The notes under the pieces are model-generated. The model made no database searches. It saw only the letters and a program-made list of their open reading frames with translations, and was not told the origin of the DNA. Below, one piece after another: positions 34,138-47,412 of a stretch of DNA of 64,000 nucleotides; positions within the stretch are counted from its first letter, which is position 1; every line of letters starts with the position of its first letter. Source of the DNA: Maratus speciosus (taxonomy: Eukaryota; Arthropoda; Arachnida; Araneae; Salticidae); the NCBI GenBank assembly GCA_963932465.1, contig OZ010790.1:351999087-352063086 (forward strand). The letters are read 5' to 3'. Made by a program: the position numbers and the translations under genes.

Positions 34138-34170
34138 CTTGAAGGTGGTTTTGAAGATTAAACCGAGACG
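34138..34170 (+). ncRNA. Hammerhead-like motif, degenerate
   Basis: CTTGAAGGT, then GGTTT/AAACC stem around TGAAGATT, then GAGACG where GAAACG is expected. The mate in the left arm (minus strand near 33395-33408) reads AACCGAAACGTTGAC with the canonical GAAAC but has lost the 5' half. Decayed. Confidence 0.3.
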
Positions 34171-34279
34171 TTGAATTTTATTTTATTCACGCGCTTTTAT
34201 TTTTATATCATCTTTAAATTTATGAATAAAGTATACATTGGATAGCAACCTCTCTTTTGTTTAGTAACTTTTTTTTTTA

Positions 34280-35826
34280 TTTATAAAAAATGAAATGTCA
34301 CTTAAATTTATATTATATAAGAATTTTGAGATGCGTATAATACATAATAAAACTTAGACGTGAAATAGTATTTATATGTAAATTGTCTGATATAGCATGA
34401 TCTTTTTTAAATAATTAGAGAAAAATTGAATAAAACCGTATGTACTGTCATCATTGTTAAGTCAATAATACAGATTATTAAAAGTAATAATAATTAACAT
34501 TTGTCAAACTGGGTGAAAATTACCTTCCAGGCAGGGAGGTGAACTGAAGAACTCTGGTTTAAATTGTCAATTGCCTGCTTATCGAACTATCTAGATCGGG
34601 AATCGGCCAACACAATTTACTCAGACGACGTTTAGCATCTAGTCTGTTATCTAAAACAGCTCAACATAATATCTTTCCCTTATCAACTATTTTTTCATAT
34701 TTAAATGTGTCGCTTATTTGAATAATTATCAGTTCGTATATTTTTACCGTACTCATTCAAGGATGCACGATTGAAACAACATTGTCAGTTTAGTGATGAG
34801 ATCGTGGGTTCGACTCCTAGTATGGACAATTTTTAACTCGGATGAAGAAATGGCAATTCATAAAACAATATATTCTTGTGAAAACCAGATACGTCATTTT
34901 CAGTCAGTTTTAAAAAACATCTAGGGGCTAACATTTGAAGTACAATTAGGAGCAACGGCTCTACTCAAGAAGAAAAAGCAGCTCTTAAGGTATCTCAAGT
35001 ATGGATTTTAATTTTTTTTCATTTAATGTTTGTTTTTATTCAAAATTCTTAACTTTGAACACATTTAAAACTACAGTTTATTTTTATATTGTTCTATGTA
35101 GCATATTTCACGAGAATTTATTTTTCATGCTGAAAATTTGGAAGTATTTATAAAATACATTTTTATTTTTACTTTATTGGCAACCTTCATTCTTTTGGTG
35201 TAAAACCAGATCTCCTAGGTGAAAAAAAAATGATTTTGGAAATCAAAAATTGAAGATGCCGTAAAGAGCGTTTGAAGAAAATGCAATCAAAACAACGCTG
35301 ACGTGAGTGATTATGACTTTATAAAGCTAATAAAGAGTTCTAAATAAAATTCATAAAGAGAGAGAGAGATTTCTTTTCAGTAATTTCAGACATTCTAATG
35401 AAGATATAGATATTTTTTGTCTTTACACGTTAAATCATTGTACTAATAATTATTTTCTTAGTTAAATTTTGTGACTTAAAATGTACCGTTCCTTTTTAAA
35501 AGACAATAAAATAGTTTGCATTTCTGTAAGATTGACGTATCCACGCTGTTTTATGCCACGTGTACTGTGAGATTTATCATTATGCTAAAAAAATAGTGAT
35601 GAAATAGTGATGAATCAATCATATAACAAAAATTATTTATTTTATTCATTACATTCTGTCAGATATCTTGTTTTCAAGAAGCAACTCTTAATAAGGTGTA
35701 CACAGATTTATATTATTTAAAAAAAAATTCTAAAAGGAAAAGCTGAAAATCTCAAAGGTTTTGTTAAAAATTATTTTTTTTTATCTAGTTTTAAAATTTT
35801 CTAACAAGTTTTAATTCACATATGAC

Positions 35827-35859
<33 letters not shown>

Positions 35860-36590
35860 AGATAAATAAATAAATAAATATGTAGTTCCTGAATTTAACA
35901 AATTTTTCAATATTATGATTCCGCGTTTTCTAATGTAATTATATAGAATGCAATCAATTTAGTGTTTTAACACAAAACTTGCTTTATATTCATTTCCATA
36001 TCCTTTTTTAAATCCTGACTGATTTGGGAGATTTTATTTCTAACCCGTTAAATTCTAATGATTTGCAGGTTTCTATTAAATGTATATATATTTTTGTGAA
36101 AAAACTTTATGCATTGCAAGTTTTTCCTGTTTAAATTTTGCATCATTCTTTGTAACTTTTTCTTGTATTCTAGCACTTGCGATATAAAGAGGAACTACTT
36201 TTTTATAAATAAAAAAAAGCCAAAAACTGTATTTCATAATGACGCAACAAAATATGTAAATTACTAATGATATTATAAAGATAATATACAAATGGCGATA
36301 ATGATTTATACCTTTCAATTACTTAGTTTTATTACTTTCTGATTCAAAAATATTTATAAGCATGATTTCGCAAAATAAATAAATAAAAAAATAAAAAATG
36401 AAAGTTGTTAAACAATTACAAATAAAATAATTTTACATATCTTACACATAAAATTATATACATTAATCTGCAAAGTTTTTTACGGTAATTAAACTAATTA
36501 AAATGACATTTGTGCAACAATGGTATATTGACTCATGATTCATGCTATATATATTTAGAAGAAGGACTCTTCCTCTTGATTCAAACATTT
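34280..36590. other. AT-rich stretch without a gene
   Basis: Contains an A-run plus (AAAT)n at ~35827-35880, a short (GA)n near 35357, and a B-box-like GTGGGTTCGACTCC fragment near 34804 that could be a SINE relic. The minus ORF 36076-36318 is hydrophobic and low complexity; not accepted as a gene. Confidence 0.5.
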
Positions 36591-36639
36591 GGACTCCCGG
36601 ACTTGCATAACAAATTAAGCATCTTGCAATGAAGAATCT

Positions 36640-37160
36640 TGCATAACCAATGTTTTAATCGATATTTATTTCAAACATGTTTATTGCTACACGTTTAAAT
36701 TTGTGAAATGGGTATGTTTCTGTGTATAATCTGGCTTTTATCTGGGTCTTATTCTTCAGAGATTTGTCTAGAAACCTTCGATAAATGAAATAAATTACTA
36801 TTTGCTATAACATTGATGTAATTCTAACAATATCTAATAGCAGAAATAAAGCCTTGCAGAGAATTTTAAATTATTCTAACGCTATTTTTCCATCTTCGAC
36901 GTAGTATATATAACGTAGTATATACAATAAAAAATGCGAAAAGAAAATTAAAGAGTAATAAGATTTACCGATATGCTGAAAATTATACAGAGCCTCTATT
37001 TCCAATGGTGTCCAATGGATAATTTCTAAACCATTAGTCATAGACATATAGTTCTAGTTACAAAAATGTTTTAATTGATCTAAAAAATACTTTTAAAAGT
37101 CGTTTTTATCAATAAAAACATTTCTTAAAAAGTTACGAAATTTAAAATTTTATACGGTAC
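36640..37160 (+). repeat. Left arm of a large imperfect inverted repeat
   Basis: Inverted counterpart of 40264-40640. The clearest blocks are TAAACCATTAGTCATA (~37027), TACTTTTAAAAGT...TCAATAAAAA (37090-37120) and GAAATTTAAA.TTTTA.ACGG (~37137-37158). The outer part (to ~36640) matches more weakly. Confidence 0.55.
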
Positions 37161-37861
37161 AATAAGTGATATTTAGCCAACATTTCCCTATTACACTAAC
37201 AAGTAAGATAAAAAGTTCCATTCATATAACATTAAAGTTACCCGAGTTATGAAACTTTCAATTGAGTGAAGTTACACCAATTTTCTGCATCCGATCACAT
37301 ATGAGTTAGGTCTTGCTTCGAGGGATCATAGAGTGCTTAAAGTATCAAAACGATTTACTTCGCATGTACATTTCTGCATTGCAATCACAGCGAGTCACTT
37401 AGAGTAAGTTTTAAAATAATTTTAAGTTTTATTAATAAGTTTTAGATTAGATAATTTATGAGCATTTAAAATATGTATCGTTAATTTAAAGAACTGTTGC
37501 TTTTCTTCATTTCATTTTACAAAAAATAGTTATTTTTTAACTTTTATTTTCAATGCAATGTGTATATTTTTCTTTAATATGTAAAAGTAAAAATATATTT
37601 CAAATTTATATTGTAATGTAATTTTACTCTCAACTAAATTTCTAAATGACTCCGCTTTCGCAGCAATAAAATGATTCAACTTTTCCCAGCTTTTACTAGA
37701 CCAGTTTTAATCGTAGAAGAATGGGATTTTTTCTAACTGAATATGATATTTTTACGAAATATAATTTATAGTCATAGTCAGGATTGAGCTTATGGAGGTC
37801 TTACAGAAAGTAAAAAACCTCTCCGCTTAATTTCCAACGAACATTGAAGTAGAACATAACA

Positions 37862-38215
37862 TTAGATTCCTAGGATGCTGATGGTGTAAATGAACATGGA
37901 GCTGTTTTCGCATTGGTTGGAGCCGTTAAGCCCCCACCCTCCGGTAGACCAATCATGCGTGAGTGATGACACGACCAATTCTTCCTTCCCCGCCAGGTCC
38001 TGCGAACAGCCGAGTGCCATTGGCACCACTTGGAATCTTTCATCCAGTCCCTGACAAGGGCCGGCACACACCGCTGAACACTCCACCGTGATCGGGCCCC
38101 AGGAACCCAAGACGGTAATGTCTAGTCGTTCAAAGGCAGAATTTAAAAAGATGGGGTCTAAGGGGTGGGGGATGATAAAAGACACAGAATAAACAAACGA
38201 GAAAAAGGCCCCTCT
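37862..38215. other. GC-rich island of unknown identity
   Basis: About 350 bp with base composition quite unlike its surroundings, open on the minus strand (37862-38185, 107 aa; a second frame 37870-38067). The products have no recognisable domain. It abuts the tail of the Jockey-like ORF1 on the same strand and may be part of that element or another insertion. Confidence 0.35.
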
Positions 38216-38399
38216 CAGTTACACATATTTTTACCATACATTAAATCACAAAAAAAAAAAAAAAATCCTGTACTAACTTAAATTTTAGTTACAGATGTAT
38301 TTAAGCTTCAATAATAAAAGACAAATATTTACAAAATTACAGTTAGAAGTTTTTCCTGAATTTTTCGCAACGGCGCGATTTTTAGAAAAATTGGACATT

Positions 38400-40004
38400 C
38401 CGTCCATAAAGGATTGTGTTTTTTAAGCTGTGTCGGAATTCGTGACAGTATTTTCGTATATTTTTTTTCCATATAGCTGGCTAGTTCGAGAAAAGTCTCA
38501 ATTTTTTGCTTTTGGTAAAACCGTTTTCCAATTCATTGTTAAGGTACATCTGCTCCGGGAGAGGTGGCTCCATCTTTGGCGATTGCTGGGCAACTTTCTT
38601 AACCATTTCCTCTCAATTTTAGTTGGGTTTTTTTTTTTTTTAGGCTTGAGCATAAGATTTCCTGAATTGGGGTTTTAATGGATACTTAATGATACTGGAT
38701 ACTGGATACTGCTGACCGCAGTTGCAGTTGGTGGGTGGGAGCTTATCACCTTCTTTTAAGTTTTTACGCGGGCAAGTTATAGACTGGTGGAGTTCACCAT
38801 ATCCAACACATTTGTGTTTATGTTGCAATATTCGGAAATATGAAAAAACTGTTGACAATTCTAACATTGCACTGTCCTTTTAGGGGCCCTGTGTTTTTCC
38901 ACATTGATCCTAATTTTGAATAGCGATCTGATCTCAAAGACCTTCGTGAAGTACTCACTCCTCGTAATATTAACCAGAAAACGAGGAAGTTCCCTCTTGT
39001 TCTTCCTGTTGATCATTTGGCTAACTTTAGTCACGCCAATTCCTAAAAGGAGAAGTTCGCTGCTGATTTTCATGGTATCGATACTTTTGCAGAGACCACT
39101 AAGTACTATTTTAAGGGGGGAAACCAAATCAAAAACTACGTAAAATAGAAACTTACGTTCATTTAATTAATTTACAAATTTATCTTTTACGTTATACGTT
39201 TCGTTGGTGACTTTCACCCATCTACGTGCGATAGAAACAATAAAGTTCGACTCGCACTCGTTAGCAATTTGTTGAGTAAATTCGGTAACATCTTGAATTT
39301 TCGAAACCATAAGGGGTTTAGAGGAAATAAATTTCTCCTTTTTGTCCTTACTATTCTCCATTTTTGCCTTTTCGGTAGCGTTAACTTCCGTGTCTAACGG
39401 TTTTACCTCAGTTATTTCGTTGTTAATTTCCTCGAAGGTTTCACTAGTGGCGCCATTTCTGGAGCTCATTGGCATATTATCTTCCATGCTATCATGGTCC
39501 GAGAAAGTCTCATCTCTAGAATTTTTATTAGCAACCGAGCTAGCCGATTACCTATGTTTTTTTTTTTTTATTCCTTGGGACTACAAGTCCAGCCGGAATA
39601 GAAATTTTCCTCCTATTATTTTTCCTTTTAGGTTTCTTGGGCGAATTTGGATTTTTATATTTAACTACACTCATATCTAACTGCCAGTATTTACCGTCTT
39701 CCGTAAATTTTATAGGGTCACCGCCAAAAATTTGATCAATAGTTATACGTTTTCTATTTAAGAAGTATCTTTAGTCGCATTTTTCTGGGATAAGGGAAGG
39801 ATTAACCAACTTATGAGCTGGGAGTTTTGCTCAATTTTGCTGAATTGTCTGTACAAACTGACATATTACGTGGGTCATCATCCGCCATTGCCGAAGGTCG
39901 GCTGGCATCCACTTGCAGAATCCACTGCTCCAATAAGGCGCTCCGGTAGTAGGTCTTAGGAGGTGCTGACACTTACGCTGTTTATGATTTATAGAAACGT
40001 TAGT
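38400..40004 (-). pseudogene. Jockey-like non-LTR retrotransposon ORF1 (gag) remnant
   Basis: Read right to left: an N-terminal part (~39700-40000) and a GGDPIKFTEDGKYW segment (~39690-39720). Next is a Lys/Pro-rich block, then an acidic linker and an open piece (39167-39487) ending RRWVKVTNETY. After that is the pre-C2HC-like domain (38861-39127) with IVLSGL, GIGVTKVSQMINRKNKRELPRF and HRAPKRTVQC. Zinc knuckles follow at 38700-38870 (NCQQFFHISEYC; CVGYGELHQSITC; CNCG). This order is that of arthropod Jockey-clade ORF1 nucleic-acid chaperones. Stops and shifts separate each piece. No ORF2 follows. Confidence 0.75.
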
Positions 40005-40016
40005 CCGTGTAAAAAT
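40005..40016. repeat. SINE target-site duplication, left (CCGTGTAAAAAT)
   Basis: Exact 12-bp match to 40262-40273. Confidence 0.9.
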
Positions 40017-40261
40017 GGCCCCACCAGTGGCCGAGAGGTTCTGCTCTCGAAGCTGGTAGACGGGAAGTGCTGGGTTCGATCCCAATCGCGCCCGTCGGCC
40101 TAATCGTTCGGAGTTTTCGTGGTTTTCTTCGAGCCGTGGATTTTCCATGTGTAAATACGGATTAGGCTCCCTTAGAAAGACCCCCCACGGAGGGCACTCC
40201 CTCCGGGCCTATATCCCTCGTGTAGATAATCGGCCGTCAAAAAATCAACCAAATCAACCAA
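40017..40261 (+). mobile_element. tRNA-derived SINE, intact (245 bp)
   Basis: The head has an A box TGGCCGAGAGGTT (40028) and B box GGGTTCGATCCC (40072), tRNA-Ser-like in its A box. The body is GC-rich, with a CCCACGGAGGGCACTCCCTC segment, and the tail is CAAAAAATCAACCAAATCAACCAA. A perfect 12-bp duplication flanks it. Pol III promoter sequences look usable. Mobilisation would depend on a LINE partner. It inserted at the edge of the Jockey-like gag remnant / inverted-repeat arm. Its GC content and sharp TSD suggest a fairly recent insertion. Confidence 0.9.
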
Positions 40262-40273
40262 CCGTGTAAAAAT
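40262..40273. repeat. SINE target-site duplication, right (CCGTGTAAAAAT)
   Basis: Follows the CAACCAA tail directly. Confidence 0.9.
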
Positions 40274-40640
40274 TTAAATTTCCTGAATTTAAAAAAAAAA
40301 TATTTTTATTGACCAAATCACTTTTAAAATACTTCTTCACGTCACATAAAATAATTTTGCAATTTGAACTAAATTCCTATGACTAATGGTTTAGGCACAA
40401 ATTATTAGACACCGTTGAGAGTAGATACACTGTGTATTTAATTTAAAATAATCCAACAATTAATTTATTTTATTACTCGTAAAACTCAAAAATATTTTGA
40501 TTCATACACATTTTGTACCACCTGATAAGTGAAAAAATCCATTGTATCCACAGATATTGAAAAATATTGCATACCGCACGGGAAATAAAGGTATGTTGTA
40601 TAAATAAGAAATGTTTTGTAATGCAAGAGCCGAATTCTTC
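40264..40640 (-). repeat. Right arm of a large imperfect inverted repeat
   Basis: Inverted counterpart of 36640-37160; see that entry. The SINE insertion coincides with the inner edge of this arm. Confidence 0.55.
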
Positions 40641-40649
40641 CTCAACATA

Positions 40650-43600
40650 ATTTTAAGTTTAATCTGTAAAGAAACATTAAATTATGTTTATTATTAGATG
40701 AATAATATTTAAACTATTGAGTCGTAGAAACTTTTAAGTAAACTTGTTAAGAGTAATCCTAAACAATCTGTAAGAAAGTACTTAAAATTTTTACCACAAT
40801 AAAGAACATTTTTGCTGTTAAAAGTAACAAAACGTGAAGTTCATGAACTACCAATCGTTGCAGTATTATGTGAAAAACATCTATTCTATATCCTTTGTTC
40901 CTTTCATACTCAGAATCAATACAGCACTTAGAAAAGGACGTGAAGAAAACATTTTCTTCGTCTGTGCAAACACCTGACTATTTCTCATGAGAAATTACAT
41001 TCTATGAGAGTGAAAAGAGTTTATCTGATCATCTTTCAACTAATGTGATAAGATGTTGTGCCATACTGCATGAAAAGTAGCCCAAGGAAAATAATGCATG
41101 TGTATTGATTTCTAATTAGAAGCCAACATCTTTCATCTTTTTTTTTTATATGAAATATTCTTTTGAAAATTGGTACTTTTTGATTTTCAGAAAACAAGTT
41201 CTACTGATTATGTGTTTTATCTCTTTCTATGTTCTATACGCAAAACTTTTTTAAATATACATTTTTAAAATAAACATTATTAATAATTTATTCAAACGAC
41301 ACAGGCTGTTTTACATTTCCATTTTTTCTTTAGGGTCGCTTATATTAAATTAATTGTATTATCCGGAATTCGGTTCCAACTAAACTTAAATACTAAGAAA
41401 ACATTCCAGTTTCTAATGTTAAATATGCTAATTTTTTGTGGAGGTGGGAGATACAAGCATGATTAAAAAAAATTCAAATGTTGTTACAAAAATAACGTAT
41501 TTTTTTACTTTTAATCCTCATTCACTTTGCACTAATTTAGGATATTATAACGCCTCTTTAATTCTAATACTAAAAAAATTATAAAAATTATAATAAAATT
41601 ATTACTTAATGCAATTGTACTCAGCATTTTTAAACAGTTTATGATATAACTGATGTATTATATCATTGCCATAATGAAAAATATATCATAAATTTATCAC
41701 AATCAATCTAATCTATTGTCAAAATTCTTCAAATACATTTACCAATTTAAAAATGGCATTGAAACTAGCTTTTGAATCTTATTTTTATATAGAAAATTTT
41801 TAAAGGAAGTGAATAAATTATGATAAGCAAAATCTGTAACAGAACTTTGTAGTAAATATATTTCTTAAAAATAAGAAAGAAATATGGCATAATTTAAATA
41901 GAAAAAAAAAAATCATTTATTTTCTTAAACATGATTTTTAACCCCGCAAAATATTTTTTCGTTTTAAAAAGTCAAACGGTTTTTGTGTTCCTAACATTTT
42001 AAAAATACAATACTTAAAATTGCGATTTAAAAACCAATTTTTTAAAGGATCTGCTTTTTAGGATAGCTTTCTTTTTAACTGCTGAAAAAGAGACATAAAA
42101 GCTGTTTATTATTTTGAAATAGTAAAAAGAAATCTTTAGTTGTTTTTAAGTTCATAAAAAATACCAAGCATTATATTCTTCTATGAAATTGAAATTCTTT
42201 CAAACTTTTGAAAAAAAAAATTAATCATAATCGTTAATCTGATTTTTCCATATTAAAACTTATATTTTGAGCTCAATGATGTGTGATTAGAAAAAGTATC
42301 AAAGAAATAATTTATTTATTCTTAAATTTTAATTTTAGCATGTTACTATTAAACGAGCATTTACGTCCATTTAAAAGGAAAGAGATGTATTCATTTGAAT
42401 CTCATAAGTTGTTTCAGTTAAATTCTGTAAAATCGATTATGTATAGTTGCAGTGGTTACTGGAGTTTTTGTTTTTCGTAATTACTTTTTTTATCCGCGGG
42501 AACGGTACATTATAACAGAATGTAAAGTTGTTTTCAAATTTTGCAATCAGTTAGTAATAAAAAAAAATACTATAAACTCATTATAGGCGAAGATTTTGAT
42601 ATCAGGATAGTAACAACTAGCTGACTAGTGAGTACTTCATTTATGTCCTTAGTATGACGAGAAGATATCTGATAACTTCATCATAGATACTCGCATCTAT
42701 TATCGAAATTTGGTTCTTATGAGTTGTTAGCTGCTGATGTCTGGAATTTAGCAAATATACGTTTGTGCCAAGATCGCTAATGTGTTAAAAGTATCTCCTA
42801 GAACAGCCTGTCGTTCACTCTGAAATTCACAAATGCTTTTAATACAGACTAACAGAATCTATACTGCTAGTGCAGAGAACTTATTTTTAGCATTTTGTAC
42901 TACTAATAAAATTGTATTGCATATTCAAATGTCTAATATTTCTCAAAAAAAATTCCAAGCAATAATCGTCTATAGATGATAAAATATTGGAATCATTTTG
43001 GATGGAATTTGTCTTTATATTGACATCAAATAACAAACCAAAACTCTGTTAGTTGGAATAATTGCTGAAATTATTGCTGAAATAAACTTCGAGAACTCAT
43101 TGCTCGATACTGTAATGAATTTAATCTATTCTATGAAATTTTGTTTATCCCTTTAAGACCTCAATTACAAGATTTTGTAAGTGATTCTAAAGAAATAGAA
43201 AAAAAATATTTTTTGTGCGATTTAAAGTTGAATCTGAATCCACAGAATTGCGCGGATCCTCCCTTTCCATGTTTTTTTTTTTCAATTAAAATATGATCCT
43301 ATTAATTAGGGAAGACAACCTAATATTTTCATGTTTACAAAAAAACTTTGTGTCTTAAACGGTTAATATAAAAAAGGTACACATAGCCGACATATTAAAA
43401 CTAAGTTTAGTTATAAGCTGTTTAATACAATTGAAAAACATTTTGAAATGTGTTAAGTGCACAGATGTAATGCCCTAAAAATAATTTATGAAAAAATTTC
43501 TTCGATACGTGGTAAAACGTGTAAAAATTAGAATAACAATTTTGTTAACAGTAGGGATATATCAACTGTATTTTGAAATATATTTTAACATAATTTAAGT

Positions 43601-44950
43601 GCTTTTAGTGAAATGATGGGCCACATATCATATTATAAATATTATGCTAAAATTATATGTCGCTGTTCGAAAACGGTAAATACTATGGCATTTACAATCG
43701 GCCAAAGTGCTGTTGTATATTTTTATAACGTATCTATTTCGTTCTAATTTACGAAGTATAGCGCATGAACAGACGGAGAGATTTGTATGTTATTTTATGT
43801 ATTGTATTCTTTTCTATGTTTAATGAAATTTGTAAGCTATTTTCCAAATGTTTTATTTAAAAATATTTCATATATATTAGATTAAAAGAAACACCAACGG
43901 TGATTTCTTTTTTACCAACTTGATCATGTATTTTTCTGATTGAGCAGATATATTCTTCGAAAATACACTAACATTTCAGAACTGCAAAATATTTAATTTA
44001 TTTCTCCATCAATTTACACATATCTTCTTTTACAACTTCTAAATTCTTTATTTCATGACATTTTTAATGCATTTTAGACATTTATTTTTATCGTTTATTG
44101 ATACTTTCGTTGATTTTATTACCGTGATAGAAAACTCTGATTGATTATCTTTGAAAATTACGTGAAGGAATTTTAAATGCTTCCTATGGTGTTATAATTC
44201 AAAGTTATACTATTAATATTGTTAAAGGATCAATAAAATGATAATAACAACGAATAAAATAATAACATTTCTCGCTGAATTATTAAGAAAACTTTTCTGA
44301 TTTTCATTAAGGTTGTTTTACTACGTATCGTTTTTTCCCCAAAAGAGTTATCAATTTTTAGAATGCAAAATTTACTATTATTTGTATTTCTGTATATACT
44401 TAGAGAAGTATGTACCATATTTTCAGAAAACTCTTTTTAAAGGTGTTTTTTCATTCTTATTTACAAAAACTCGATTGTTTTTTCTATTTAAATTGGTTTC
44501 TTATACTCTTAGTTCCTTTTTTATGTTTATTTTGTTTTAAAATCCATTGTAATGTTCAATATTCTACAGAATGTTATAGTGCTTGTACAGTTACGAGTTT
44601 GTTAGGATGGTCGATGGATGTGAGAAAAGTGTAAAACATCTCAACTCGGTAAATTGAAAAAGGTTTACGAGCCAATAAGATGATGGTTGATGTGGTCAAC
44701 AGATGATATTTATTTAAAGTTATACATGTTTTAGTTGAGTTGATTTGTTTTGTTTCATGTAAAAACAAATGGGTTCGTTTGTTACGTTATTATTGCCATT
44801 TCTGGCTGTACCATGCTGAAATGAGTTCACACGCTATCCCACTGCTTATTCATTTCTCCATTCTGTATGTTTAAATAACTGTACGTTTTCGTCTACAAAT
44901 ACAGTGTTGCCAATTAAAATAATATAATTAATTAATTTTCACTATTTACC
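40650..44950. other. 4.3 kb of AT-rich sequence without a recognisable gene
   Basis: Short ORFs (e.g. 42283-42480, 44230-44634, 44574-44768) are Lys/Phe/Ile-rich and overlap on both strands without motifs. Codon use gives no hint of selection. I see no repeat structure either. Confidence 0.5.
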
Positions 44951-44964
44951 ATTTTCTCACCCTC

Positions 44965-44974
44965 GCATACATAC

Positions 44975-45011
<37 letters not shown>

Positions 45012-45083
45012 CAGGTATATATATATATATGTGTGTGTGTATATACATAATAATAATAATAACCAAAATATTAAATACTTTAT

Positions 45084-45112
<29 letters not shown>
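44965..45112. repeat. Compound microsatellite (TACA, TA, GT/AC)
   Basis: Successive CATA, TA, TG, AATA and CA runs immediately left of R1 copy B. The R1 copy starts exactly at the end of the TA run. Confidence 0.9.
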
Positions 45113-45113
<1 letters not shown>

Positions 45114-45114
<1 letters not shown>

Positions 45115-47381
45115 CTAGTAAATCTGCAGATCAAGAGCCTCAACGTCATCTCTGCAACTTATTGTTTTTAGCAAATTTTGCTTAATATTAATCTTTCTAC
45201 AAAAACAAAATTTAAACTTTTAAATTACACAAACATTTATAGAAGGAGAAAAAAATATTTCGATGGTTTCAGACATTAGAAGCGTTAAATTAAACACGTT
45301 GTTATGTAATGATATTCTGAAATTCTCACGAGCTACTTATTCTAGTAATTTTTATATAATAAAGCAAATTTCTTCAGGGGGGTGCCCCCCCTGAACCCCC
45401 CGTTGTGTAATTTATTTTGCATTTGTAATTTTCTATTTATTGAGTTAATGATTATCCTACATCTTAGATTCATTTTTACACTGCGATTTATAAGGATAAG
45501 CAACAATTTGGTCAAGCATTTTACGTTATCCTAATATCCATGCAGAAGTATTTACTTGCCTGCTAACCACAAACATCTGTATCTAATTGATAAAGAACTT
45601 TTGGAAATGTAAACTGAGACATCTAATTTAGAAATCTAATAATAATTTTGATTACCATTCTGCAATATTTATATCTAAGATCTAATCTAAATATCTAAAA
45701 ATGTACTCGATAGCATTAACTTACTAAAATCACTCTAAAGTAGGGGGAGTTCCAAAGCTAACGGTTAATAATTCATCATCGTGTCCACTTCCAATTGACT
45801 AAATAGATAATTGTGATATGGCGCCGTTAAGTATTTTTTGTGATAGCCTTTTAATAGTATCCACATTTAATTTAAAATCGTGATGTTACAAACACCGTTG
45901 AAATTTGATGCACAGCTGTGTTCAGGTCAAATTACGAAAGGTTAACTAACCTTTTATTTCCCTTAGCCGGGCATTTTGTTTCATTTTTCGTAATAGGGAT
46001 TATTTTAATAATTTATTTTACACTCTACAAGCTGTTACACGGGACGTTGTTCACGTAGCATTAAAATAGAGATAAATGCATTAAATAAAACTTTTCACTC
46101 ACCACCAGACATGGCAAGTCTCAGGCTTTTTGCACAACACTATTACCTTACAGAAAATGTTGTTCTTTTAAATCGCGCAAATGTTTCAATTAAATAAAGT
46201 AACATTTTTTGTATTAAAATACTGGTATCCAGAACGCCGGAGGCTTGGCAGCCCTGCTCCTCTTAATAGAAACATATATAGTTAACCAACACTTTATCAC
46301 ATTTTATAGGAAACAAAACGGAATTTCTTATTTGTATGGCATAAAAAGATCATAAAAATGGTCCTCAGTCATAAAAATGTAAAATTTTGTGCCAATTAAT
46401 ATACGCAATTGTGAAAATGAAATCGCAACCAATGAGAAAAGGAAGGCCAAGTAAAATCGTGTAAATCGAGGAATCTTTCTTCGTAGTGTGGGAAAATACC
46501 ACTACAAAAATTAATTTAGGTGGTATTTGGTGTGAAATGTTTATATGTATTCATTCCTGTCCTATTTATCTTTTTTATTATTTGTAATTTGCTGCATTTT
46601 CCCTTTGCACGTGAAAATCTTACAAATTAAAATGAACTCTTTGGGAGAAATTGTTATTCCTTTTTTTTTTTTTTTTGGCAACAATAAAGTTTATAAAGTT
46701 TAATAGAATAATGTCAGTTTATTCTGTATGAAAATAACGAACTTTTTCCTTTATAATCAAAATAGTTGAATACATAAATAAAGATATTATTCTATATAGT
46801 ATATAAATACTATTTTCATTTCTGCGTTTAAATCAATCTATATGCAAATATCTATACAAAGGCATTCATTAATTCATTCCTTTTAACTTTGATTTGACTT
46901 TAAAAACCATACATACTTTCACATTTATGATATTTTTAGATGAGATATAGTTGCTACGCAACGGTTAAAAGAAAAAAAATGAAATATAAGTAAATTCATA
47001 AAATAAAATGTTTTATATTATTCGAACACATGTATAAAATTCCATCATAAGTTATACACCTAATTTAAAAGCTCTGACAAATGTTTTGACAAAATTGCAA
47101 ACTAATAGGAATAATTTACTACTCTTATTTAAAAATTTCAGCATAAATTATTTACCATTTAAATCCATTTTTTATATGAGCCATTTCATTCAACAAATGA
47201 AAATTTGAAAATCGTCTGACTTGCCATTGAAAAGCATTACAGAGCAAAATAAAATGTTCTATATTTCCCGAACGAATGAACCAAATTTAACCAAAAACCA
47301 TACAGCTAAGTCCGAGTACCTCATCAACATGCCACATTAATTTCAAGCCGATCGGATTCTTTTTGCGGCAGTTATCGCGGA

Positions 47382-47412
<31 letters not shown>

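Larger units (their letters stand above)
33005..34275. mobile_element. Inverted-repeat element (PLE-type ends), interrupted by a hairpin insertion
   Basis: The left arm (33005-33121 continued at 33385-33408) and right arm (34156-34275) share GAGGTTGCTATCCAA.GTATAC, ATTCATAAATTTAAAGA.GAT and CAACGT.TCGGTTTAAT in inverted order. The left arm is split by 33122-33384. The right arm carries a hammerhead-like motif. Between the arms is AT-rich sequence with no clear RT. Confidence 0.6.
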
